Source: Setophaga petechia (taxonomy: Eukaryota > Chordata > Aves > Passeriformes > Parulidae). Taken from it: 64,000 nt of DNA. Positions 36,801-48,800 of this stretch are shown here, one piece after another; the stretch's first letter is position 1, and each line of letters starts with the position of its first letter. A program made the translations under genes and the position numbers. Below the pieces are notes generated by a model that did no database searches, was not told where the DNA came from, and worked only from the letters and a program-made list of their open reading frames with translations. Location of the stretch: the NCBI GenBank assembly GCA_024362935.1, contig JANCRA010000039.1, forward strand, positions 5,333,040 through 5,397,039. The letters are read 5' to 3'.

Positions 36801-39800
36801 CTGCAAGGCAGATATTTTTGTAAGGATATGAGGATTTGAATTACTCCAAAGCACAGCCATAACAGACGCCCACCTGCTAACACATAGCTTGGAAGCACAT
36901 GGCCACATGACAGCTCAAAATAACCATTTTACAGGACAGGCATGAGGAGAACACACTTCCCACAGCCTGTTTCTGTGCAACACGGGGGAAGGTTAGCAAG
37001 CTTAATTAGAAATGCATGTGATCAGGTTTGGGGAAAGATTCAATGGGAGGAAAACACAAGTGCAAATGGGACAGATGAAGGAGACCTCACCGTTTATCTT
37101 ATCAATGATGGTCTGAAGCCTCCTCTCCACCTCTCTGCACTTCAGCCTCTCTTGACGCCCGATCATGAGGAGATCCAAGAGGAGCAGGAGGAAGAGTGCC
37201 AGTGCATTGACTATCTCAGCACCTTGGCTTCACACAGCAAAACAGGAGGAAGCAGAATGCGCATGAGGTTTGAGTAAACAAGCAGAATACACTGCCAGAC
37301 ACCCACAGAGATAAACACTCAAGTGCCTGGTTGTTTATTTCCACATCTCACAGATTCATGGCTCAAAAAGAAACGCATGATCACACTTCTTTAGGATAAA
37401 GACACCAGAGAGGTCTGAAAGGACCCATCTCAATTAAAAATACTTTACAAATATGGTCAATGCTTGTATAGCACACTAACTTCTCCCATGAGCCACTAAT
37501 TTCTCCAGTTTCAAAATACTTCCTATGATAATGCCTTAGAAGTCTTAAAGATCTAAGAATGCTGTAGAAAAAAAACCCTCAGTCTCTCCATAGGACACTC
37601 TCTGGGTCTATTAGAGGTAGAATTAAGTTGGTTGAAGTTCTGTGAAAGGGATTGATAGGAAATTACCAGCGTGACTACACTGATACCTAGATATCTGGAC
37701 AGAATGAGGGACAACACTTATGCCAATCACAGACAGTACTAAGATGACATAAAACCACCACCTTGCTTCAGTTAAGCAGCACAGGGAGCTTTGCTCACCT
37801 CCCCTGTGGCTGGCTCCCGTAGCAGCATAGCAGCAACAGCACTGCCAGCAGCATCAGAGACGCACCAGGCCAGTGGAAGCAGGAGCAGCGGTTACCATGG
37901 TACAGGAAACTGCTCCTCCACACCTCCTGCAAAGGGAGAGCAGCACACAGTCAGCACTCATGGAATACAGAGCCAGTCAGCACTCATGGAATACAGAGCC
38001 AGACGCTTGGAAAAGCAGAGTGAGAAAGGGTGAAGACAGCAGCTGGTGCTCCAGGGAGAACAGAACTTTGCAAAACCCCTGAACATGACACAGAGCATCC
38101 CAGATCCATTATGTGAATCCTTCAGCACCAATGGATATTCAGCTGGTGAGTCTGGGTGAACACTTGCTGCTTTTCTCGATTGGAAGAATGAAAAGGCTTC
38201 TGTGCCAGGCTGTCCTATTGTCACTGACCAGCCAAGGAACACTTTCAAACACTGTGCATAAACATTGGCACTTTGTATTCAACACACATTCCAGGCAAAC
38301 ACAGAGGACAAGGGGAGACACTGTTGAGCTTCACAGCTCTTTTATCTCCATCTGAGATGGACCCTCTAAGCTCACTGCCCTTAGTGGCTCTTGAAGTCCT
38401 GAGATTCTTCACAGGGCAAGAGGCATCTTCCCACAGAGCTTTGGCATCCAGGAGAGAAGTGCTCACAAAACTCCCCCTTAGATTCCTTGCTTTGTTCCCA
38501 AGGACTTGAGCAGTTCCTCACCTGGACACTCTGGGGGGGAATGCAGCCAACTTCTGTTTAGCCCTCATCTTTACTTTGAGAAGGGGAGACCAAGTGCCCA
38601 ACTTGTGCTGTTTGGTGCCTCACCTTCCATGAAGTCCCTTTTTTCCGTTCCTTCTGGTGCCCCTCCAGCAGCGCTGACAATTGGTCTCTCAGGATCGTGA
38701 GGGCTTTCTTTGTGGTCAGGCCCAAACTTGAGGTCATCTCATCCTGAGGTGCCAGAAAAATAAACTGGTTAGTGCTTTCCTATTTTCCTTTTGGGCTTTT
38801 TCCTGATGGTTGACAGAGCATGTGACCGTGAATGCCCTGCACTCATCATCACCAGCCTGATTCTCCATTTTCCTGAAATCATCTTCCCTCCTGTGAACTT
38901 TAGACTGCTGGCTGGAATTAGAGCACTTAGATAGTATCAAGTAAACAAACCGGTCCTGACTGTGCTGATAAATACTTTATCACAGCACAATACCAAGTCA
39001 TTTCTGTGAAACAAGATCTAATCAGTAGAGGTTGAGGACAATACAAACAGAGGTTATGCAGGCTTGAACTGGTATCAGCTTGTAGAGACAACAGAACACA
39101 GTTACGGTAGAATTTTAATGATACAGGATGAATTTTGCTAACAATAGTGAAAACTACGAGTAGAATATCCACAATTCAAAACAAGAGTGGTGTAATTTCC
39201 ACAACTGCTTGCTACCAATTTTTGTTTGTGAATCCTGCCTCTGTGGCTACTTTGTTGCATAAGCTCCCAGATCTAAATGCTAGGCCATAGATCAGTTTAG
39301 GACCAGACAAGACCCCGCCATCCATGACCTCCTTTTACAAGAGCAAACACTGGAGTTTTAAGTGCTGAAGTGCAAGGGAGACATTTGGACTTGCAGGAAG
39401 CAGAGTTCACAGCACTGCTCCCTCAGTGCCCATCAAAGTGCAGCAGTCCCAAAGGACACATCCCAGGAGTGTGCCATATGGAAAACGCTGCCATAAGATG
39501 CTGGTAACAATAAAGTCAGGTACACACTTGCATTTCTGGGCCAGAAGCATGAGCACTCTCCTTTCCTTCAAATCACAGATTGCAGTGAGGTACTGTGGGC
39601 ACCAGATCACTGACAGCAAATCAGCAGGGAAGAACAGGCAGGTGTCCATGAGAGGGCTACAGAGGGAAACTGCTAAGTAAAAGTTCTCATGGGCATTTCA
39701 TGTTTTAATACAAACACATTGAGCATGTACAGCACATAGGATATCCTGCATATAGAAATGTTCAAGTGTGTCCTACGGTGCCCAGAATACAGAACTACTG

Positions 39801-42800
39801 AACACAAACAGGCAGGAAGTTTGTCCCTCCTGTCCCAGCAGCGTGACACAGCCCAGAGCTCAGGCAGGAGCTGCAGCTCTTCCTGCTCTCAGAGCCCTTC
39901 CCAGCGCTGCCAAACCCACCATGGTCTCAAACTGCAGCAGCTCTGCTCCTCAGGGGCTGCTTGCACACATCCATCTCTGCAAGTGCAGCTTGGCTCTGAT
40001 CTGTCCTTCCTGTTCCTTAACTGCATGGTTTCGTGATGAACATTTACTGGAAACTAATCTTGGACTTCAGACTCATTTGCATTGATGGTCCAATCCAAAA
40101 CTGTAACACTCCTGAGGAACAGAACATAAATTCTCTTTCAAATACCATCTACCACACACACACACTCTCCTCACCTATCAGAGAGAACCTGAAACAGCAA
40201 ATTCTGTCCAGGCAGAGTCCAGCAATGCTGCTTCAGCCGCACTTTTACAGAACTAAAAATAATCCTGCTGCAGTTTTCATTCTCTGTGTCAGTTTTAGGA
40301 ATAGAGGAAGCAGTTCTTGTGTTGTTCTTGGAAGCAACCCAGGTAACATCAGCACAGAACTAAACATAGGAGTGTCTCAAAGACTCCCAGAGGAGAAGAT
40401 GGCAGTGGAGCTGGCACCAGCCATGCTGCTGCACCACAGAGTGCTGCAAGCAGGAGTGTCTGAGAGCAACACCAAGCAAGGCTCAATCAGGCTTCTCTCT
40501 CTTGTCTGGCTGCTGCCTGTCCGGGGCAGAGCAAGGCACCCACAGATGTATAAATCCTCTCCAGCATGGAGAAAAGCAGATAGATAAATAAAACACACTG
40601 AATGAAAGGCAGCAAAAATAATAGGGACTTGAACTGAAAAGCAAAGTCTGCTTAGACACCGAGCTGGTTCCAATGCACTCATCAAGAGCTACAAAGAAAT
40701 GAGAGGAAAGCTGCACTTAATGCCAACATCTACTGCAGTCACACAGCGCCTGGAGAGAGAAACTGCCACTGCACAGCAGGCAGTGAGCACAAAAAGGCAG
40801 CAAATCTAGAGGCAATCAAAAAAGGTTCCTGAAACACTTACACACCTGCTCCAGACTTTACACAGGAGTTACTGGTTTGGCACAGTGTCAGTCAAGATAA
40901 GGGCAGCCACAAAGGAACGTGGCTGTAGTAGGTGACAAAGGACAAGTGCAGTGTGGCAGGGCTGGGGAAGAGGAAGGGCAGGAAGGGCAGGAATTGTTCA
41001 ACACCCATCCTGACACTCAGAACATGGAGTATTCTGCCAAGGAGGCAGAGCCAGCCTGGTAAACAAACACTGTAATACTGTGAGTGAGGGGAGCTGGGGG
41101 CACTGGGGGAACCTGCTGTGGGTGAGCATCAAGGGAAAGAGCCTGGGACCCAAATGAAAGGGACAGGCAAGAAAAGCCACCATGAGCTCCCGGCAAGGGG
41201 CAGCTCCAGGTTTTCACAACAAAAGCTGCCCTGCTAAGTCATCAACTGCTAATGAGGCATTTTTGAAATGCCCTTAAGTAAACCTTTGGCAAACCCAGGC
41301 CTCTGAAGCTGTCCCAGAGAGATCTTTCCAGCCTTTCATCAGCTGCAAGTGCTCTTCCTGCCACAAACCAGGAAGTGAGCACCCCAGGGCGAAGAAGCTG
41401 TTCACAGGAGGTGTCAGTTCATTAATAAAAAACCTCAACATTCACATCTTCGCTTTGGAAAGTTACACTCAAAGAGAAAGCTGCTAATTTTCCGGTCCAA
41501 ACAGAAACAGCAAGACACCTTCCCACCCAGCTGCCTTAGCGTAGGGAAGAACAACAAAGAAAGAGCAGCAGTAAATTCCAGGTTCCAGTGAAAGCAAACC
41601 CCTGATGGGTATCAGGAGGCATTTTAAAAGGCTGTACTTTCCTTTTGCCCGTGCCTAAAGGCAAAAAGTCCTAAGGACAAAATGAGCAGTTGCTTCCTCC
41701 TTAGCCCTGGAGAGCACAGGAGCCTCTAAGTGCACTTAGGGCTCCTCTGGAGCTGACCCCTGCCCTGGCCATCCCAGCCTCAGTGTGAGAGGCAGGGCTG
41801 GAGCCAGGTAAAAGGGGATGATTGCATCCTTCTGCTTTGGGATGATATCGGGGCTCCCAAGAGTTGTGATCTATGGGGTGGCTGTTAGGGGAAAAACAGT
41901 GCAGGACATTTCCTTTGTGCATGTGATTTTATTCTCTAGAGGCAATGAATGTGCTGAGGTGTGGACTGGATGGGAACATGAAAAGATGTGTGAATTTCTC
42001 CACTTGTAGTAAATATTCTACGTGTTGAATTACTGCTTAAGTGAAAACATTAGGAAAAGGGAATCTGAGATAGATCTTGCAAATGCCCAGGGTTAGGAGC
42101 TGGTTTGGCTCTTCAGGAAGGAAACAAGAAGCAGCTCAGAGGCAGGAGACGAGGAGTCACAGCACCTTTAGACTTCTCTTTGCCTTGTCCTTATGGTTGA
42201 CCCCCCACAGTTTGACAGGGGTAAATAAGTTGTCAAATACCCAGAAGCTTTTTAAATCCATAGCCTTGCCTGGCTCATGGCAAATAGGTTCTCTTTGCCT
42301 TCCTCAGGGGTTGCAGGAGCATTTTCAGGCTGATAGGTAGGAAAAGTGTGGTTATTTTCTGATTTTCCCTCCCACAACGAGAAGTTGTTCCCGAGCAACA
42401 CCACCTACCCATGTCTGCTTCCTGCAGCCCACCTTCATCCTCACACAAATTCACCACTGAGCTCTCTTCCTAAAATTCCCATCTTGTTCTTTTACACAAA
42501 GAATCGTTTAAAATTACCTTAAAAGTTTATCAGCCATCTCACACTCTCTGCTACCTGATGAAAGACAGAGGTCTTGCTGCTTCCTTCCAGAGGAACAAAG
42601 AAGTAGATCCCAGAATGTGTACAGAGAAATGGACACAAAATATTAATATATTTAAGTCCTCTTATATTTTCTCACAGCCATTACACATCCATAGTAGCAT
42701 ATTTATTTGTTGCACCAGTAAATGTTGATATAATGTGTGCCAAATATTTTTTTAAATAATACAGGAACACAAATATATTCCTTGCTTTCCAGAGCAAATT

Positions 42801-45800
42801 GGGTTGAATCATCCTCCATCCTCTGTGGAATCAGTCCCTTGCAGAATAAGGGATTCTCACCAAGACTGCTGTACTTGAGTGTAACAGCTTTTACAAAGAC
42901 TGTTTAGGCAAATAAGTGAACAGAATACAAAATATTTGCTACAAGTTTTGATTCTCATAGACTGCAGATCCACCCCTCTGATTCAGAGTGGTGCAAACCC
43001 TGCAAGGCAGTTGTCAGACTGTTTCCCTCTTCCCAGGCTGCACTCCTTTTATAACACCTCTACTCAACTGCTTTTCAGATCTGAACAGTTGGAGGTGGGA
43101 AACTGGGCAGCAGAATGTTCTTCCTTTTCCTGGGAGCTATTTTGCATTCCTCAGCAGAAAAAAAAATGCAGTTTTTAATTTACCAATGACACTTTGCAAG
43201 TGATTAATCTACTTCAGGGATTACACCTCCTGAAATTATAAGCATTATTCACAGGTTCAAAAATACACAATAAGGAGTAACTCCACCAAATATATTTGCA
43301 TTTATTATTGTAAGTCAGATTCTTGTTTAGGGTAAGTTACAACATGTTACAAAGTATGGTTTTGGGTCTGATCAGAGAGGATGGCAGACATCAAATACAT
43401 GATAACACACAATTTCTTGGGGTAGCATTTCATACAGTAGCCTAGTGTTAGAGAGGGATTTATTCTTACTCTAAAGCAAATCACCCATCAGGATGCTACA
43501 GCTCCTGTACACCTGCAGCTACTGACTTAGTGCTCAGACTGTGTGAAATGGCTCATCCCTGCTACAGAGTGACACAGATGGAACCAGCAGGGCCAACCCA
43601 TCAGTCAGTCTGGGCAGAAACTTCCCTTTATTACCCCATCCTTGGTCCCAGCCTTGCTTTCTGTCTTTCTTGGTGCTCTCCTGGCTACTTTTTCTAAGAG
43701 ATCAGACTCCCTGAGTCCAGGCAAGAATGTTTCTCTAATGACCCAGGCTACATCACTCATCCCCCCTGACACATTCCTATTCCATGGGATGAATTTTTGA
43801 TTAAGACTCTGGACTGTCAGGACAGCTGGATTCTCTAATTTCTTCTGCCACTGGATTCTGCAAGACAGTGGGAAAATCAGATACTCCTCTGTGCCTCAGT
43901 TTCTCATTCTCTGATGGAGGCTACTGACTCCCCACCAACTGCTGTAATTGTGAAGATAATAACATTCACCAGCCCACCTGAACACTACTGAAAGCTCAGG
44001 AAAAAGAAATGTATGTTGATATCTGCACAATTCAGGCAGCTCCACCAAGGAGACCATGCTCTGTGGGAACCACTGCCTTTAAATCTGGACATGCTGGGAA
44101 AAGCACCAGAAGGCATGAGGAACACAGCTATTAAACTTGGTTTGAATGCACCTGACGTGGGCTTGGCAGCCTCAGCTTAGCTGTTGGTGGTCTCAAATCA
44201 AGTGAAACAAGCAGAGTCCTCAGCACAGCAGTGCCCAAGTTAATGGAGAGAGCAGTAGGCAGCAACTGTCTCCTACCCACCCCATGCAGCCCAGGATGAA
44301 AGGCAGCCCAGACCTCCTGCTGCCCCTGGACAAAAGAACCTCCCCAGTTGGGTAACTGGGTGCCTGCAGGGGCTCCAGTGTGGATGCTTTGGGGTTCACT
44401 AACAGGGCCTGCAGATTCCCCCTGCAAAAAGACAGAGCTGCAGGAGCACAGAGCCCTGAGATGTGGCCAAAGCAGTGCTCGCCAGCCTGAATCACTGATG
44501 CACTTTGCTGTGCACAGGGTCCATTTTAATCCATGCAACAGCATCCACATTTTATGCTCTCCATAAAGCATGGAGTAAAGATGCCAAAAGGCACAATCAA
44601 CCTTTCCACACAGGTAATGCAATGCCCAGCACTTTGCTTCTCCCCAGCAGCAGCCCAGCAGCAGAGAAAGAGGCAGATGCTCCCCAGGAAACAGCCCAGT
44701 TTGGAACTGTACATTCCTGTTTGGAGCAACCCAATCCCCAACCACAGTTACCTGTCCCACCAGGCTGCTGGCAGGAAGAGGCAGGGTTTATGCAGCACTT
44801 TGAAACACTACACAATTATTAAGCTTTAATTACTGTAATTTAGCCAGTTGCATTACTCCTCCAAGTTCAGAGAGCAGTTAGGAGTCTGTATTTATCCTGG
44901 CTTCAACACACAGCAGTGCTTTATGCCAATGCAGAGCTCCCTCCAGGGAATGCTAATGCCCCCCCACCAGAGGCCAGCAACGCTCAGAAATCCACAGAAC
45001 TTCAGTACATCTTTCATCCCCTTGATAGTTTCCTTCCCATCCCCACTTCTTCAGCTGAAGACTTTGGGGACCAAAGTGATGATGATCCAGCCTGGCAGGT
45101 ACACTGCCAGACAGATCCCACAGGGATGAGGACGTTCAACAGTTACAGATCAAAGCCTATAGAAGCAACAGACAAATTTAAGCCATGAAGCAGAGGGGCA
45201 GCAGAGCAGGAGTCAGCAGCTAAAATCCTGTGTGGATCTTCCTATTGGTCCTGGGGTTAAAACTGCAGTTTAAAACAGTTTCTTTTCCCTGTCACTGCCA
45301 AAAACAAGCTATTCCCTAGCTAAAACCATCACTCTCTGTTTCATGTCCTGCCATAACCTCCTTCCCCCAAAACCTCAAAGCTCTTCATGCCCCATCACAT
45401 CAGGCAGGATGCAGACTGGGGAGGGAGACAGGGAAAGCCATTTTGAAATTAAATGTTAAGGGAGAGGAACTTACTTTGCGACATTTGCCTTGGTGGGGGA
45501 TCCAGAGATCAGCCTGCTTGAAGAGCATCTGGGCTAAATTCCTGCACCACTTCCCCAGCAACTTGCACTGCTGCTGCTCTCCAAAAATGAGAGAGCAAAG
45601 AGGGAGAGGGAGCAAGATTGTGCAGAGCCCAGCGCCGCAGAGAACGAGACAGAAGCAGCAGAGTGAAGCACCAGTCTGCTGATTAATTCAGCCTGCTCCC
45701 AGTCACGCTGCAGATCCAAAGGAGGCGGCGGGTGGGGGTGGGGGAGCAGGGAGCATGAGGGATGGAAGTAGGGGGAGAAAAAAGCAGAGAGGGAAGAAAG

Positions 45801-48800
45801 TTTGCCCAGGATAGCACCAGATGTCTGTGAGAATGGTTCGTTCATCAGATGGAGCCGACACACCGAGGATCCCTGGGCTCACTGCCTGCAGAGCTGCATA
45901 TGCATGCACAGGAAGGAATGATGCTGACAGACAGGGGTCTGGGCAAAAGCAGATGGCAAATTAGGTAGGACAAAGTGCTATAAAATATACTACAGGAAGG
46001 AACACCTGAGTAGGCAAGGAAAAAGACTAAATTGAGACCAAGACACCCTGGAATCCTAACTGTCCCACAGATAACTCCACAGCTTTGGATTCAAGCTCAA
46101 TTCAAAAATACAAGTATTTGCTATTTAAACAAGTTGAGATGGTCACAGGTCCCGTCTGAAGTGTTCTCTTGTTGATAAAGAATGCTGCAAAAACCCCTCT
46201 CAGAATCCCATATTCATCCTCAGACACACAATCTGAACTAATAGGGTACATAAGTTCACCATAGCCATGCCTGGGACTCCACATTTACCCGGGCATGGCA
46301 CACAGGAGGCAAAGGATAAGTGTAGACAGGGAAGGGCTGGGTGGAAAAACAACAAGGGGATAGAAAGGTGAAGAAGGAATGAGCCCTCTCTCTCATTCTC
46401 ATCTTTTGCAGGAACATTTCCTTCCCACTGTTGGAGGGATGCACCTTTATAAGTGAGTTTTTATTTAGCTCCTACTTCAGTGCTGTCCTAATTCTGTCTG
46501 GGGCTTCCTAGTTCTGCAGAGCAATCACTAAAACAATTGCTTTTATTCCACACAGAAAGGGGTAAAGAATTGGCCCAGCCAAGCACCAACCCAGTAGCTT
46601 GCCAAGGATTACACTGGCTGGTACCAAACAGGACAGGCACTGCCAAGGCTTCCAGTCTCAGCACATTGTGCAGCTCTGCAGACCACGTACAGGTGTCTGG
46701 ACTCACCTACCCTGCCTGGACAAGCCCTTCAATTCCTTTCCTTTCCTTTTCTGAGGTTCAAATGCCTCATTAGGTACAGCCCATATTCTGTGTTTTAAGC
46801 CAGAAGGGCAGAGATTAAATGGCCTCAATACTCACAATAAACCCAACACAAGGTCTGGCTATCACTGGTGTGTTGGCACTGAGTTACACATGGGTGTGTA
46901 ATCTCACTAAGCTCCAAGAGCCAAAGCTGAAGGAAAGCAGACACTTTGTAATTATTTAATGTAACTTCAGGAGAAAGCAGAAGAGAGAGAGGCAAAACAT
47001 CCTTTATCCTTCTGTAAGGCATTTTGTTTCCTAGACAACAATTTTATACTGAAAAAAACAAGATGTCCTAATGGCACAATTTTTCTTTCCTGCCTGCTAA
47101 GGAACTACTCATCTACTCCTTTCAACACAAAGAAAAAAGGAGAGAAAAAAGAAAAATATCAACAACAAGACTGGGTAAGAGTGGATAAACCTTGACAAAA
47201 TAAATATGCATGTAAGATCCCTTCTTTATTATAGTGCTTGCTGATCTGTTTCCCATGGCTTTGTACCTTTTGAAGACTTGAATGAAAGTGAATAAAACAA
47301 CCTGCTTGTGCAATACCAGGAACAATCCTTGTGCTTCATGCAGTTAGAGGTCCCAACCTCAAAACTCCAACTTTGGTCATGGACACAAATGGCACTGGAT
47401 AAAATTGTTGCTTCTTGTTTATCCCACTGCTGAGAGACCTTGCTCTACAGTGTTTTATGTAGGGCAGTAATTTGTACTATCTAACTTCCCTCTGATATCA
47501 ACTGGTATCAGAAAGTGCATTTGGATATGCAATTGTGCATCAAATAATATAATGAAAGAGCAGAAGACAAAAACTTGGGATCTAAAGATAAAACTGGGAG
47601 TTGGAATAGAAGGCTGAGTATAAAGGCAAGGACTGACCTATGCAAAATCTGCAGCATAAATGAGAGACACCTGTGGAAAAAGGACCAGTTTGTGAAAAAG
47701 CCCTTGGAAAAAGAGCTGAGCTTTTAGAGAACAGCAGGGAATAAACACAGAGACATAGTCACTGGCAGGATGAGAAATGGCAAAAGACTTGGGCTACTTT
47801 TCAGTCCAAAGGTAGGGCTGTAGCTGTTGTTAGGCAACCTGGAACAAGGACCCACAGTGCTGGAGCAATGGGGAGAACAGCCCAGGCTCTCTGAACACGT
47901 TTCCAGGCTCTGGCCAGGAGGCAGTGCTGTATCCAGGCTGCAGCAATTACACTGGGACAATACAGCTCAGTTGTTATGGGTAACTGTGCAATGAAGGATG
48001 TCAATAATTTTTATTAGTTGTGTGGCTGCAAATCCAGCCTCTGGCTAATGCAACCCAAACTCAGGAGCCTCCCACTGTCCTGTGGCAATCAGTGCTGCTC
48101 TCTCAGTATGTGCTGAGTGGTCTTGGAGCAGAGATTCTGGCACCTTTCACAAGGATTAAATTCACTTCAGAAATATACAGAAAATTAAAAAGTGAGAGGA
48201 GGAGGAGAAAAGAACAAGAATATCAGCACATTTAATTTAAGAAGAATACCCTCTGCCTTTCTCTGTGGTGTCTGGCTTCTGGCAAAAACTGGAAGGCAGC
48301 CTGCATTACACCTGACAAACTCTGATCCTCAGCCATTCCTGACAAGGGAGCTTATCAGCCAACTGGAGCCAGAGGACTCAGTCTCTCATCTGAGTGACAG
48401 CTGCCTGTGCTGCAGCAGAGCTCTGAGCACATCTCCTGCTCCAGGAGGGCTCACTCTCCATCACACACATGTATTGCAGGGATTGCTTTCAGCCAGATTT
48501 GGGACTGATGTTTTCATGTGAGTTCGTTTTATTTTTAGCATTTTAAAATAAACTTAGCACATCAAACTTACTGCTGAGGTTACAAAGCAGGTTAATTTGT
48601 TCCCTTATTACTGTGTATGTGTCCAAGTTCTTCACTTTGTGAAGGAAGAGAGATTCCACCTTAGATGGGGTGGAACGAGGATCTGCAGTTTTAAAGAAAA
48701 CAAAAGAGCAAACTCCTTAGCACCAAATAATAATTACAGAATGGTATGGCTTGAAAGGAACCTTAAGGATCATCTAGTTCCAGGCCTCCTGCTTGGGGTT

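Noticed and set aside
39758..40587. Overlapping open frames of 92-184 codons in the big TMEM94 intron
   Set aside because: No recognisable protein, no supported splice structure. Left as intron.
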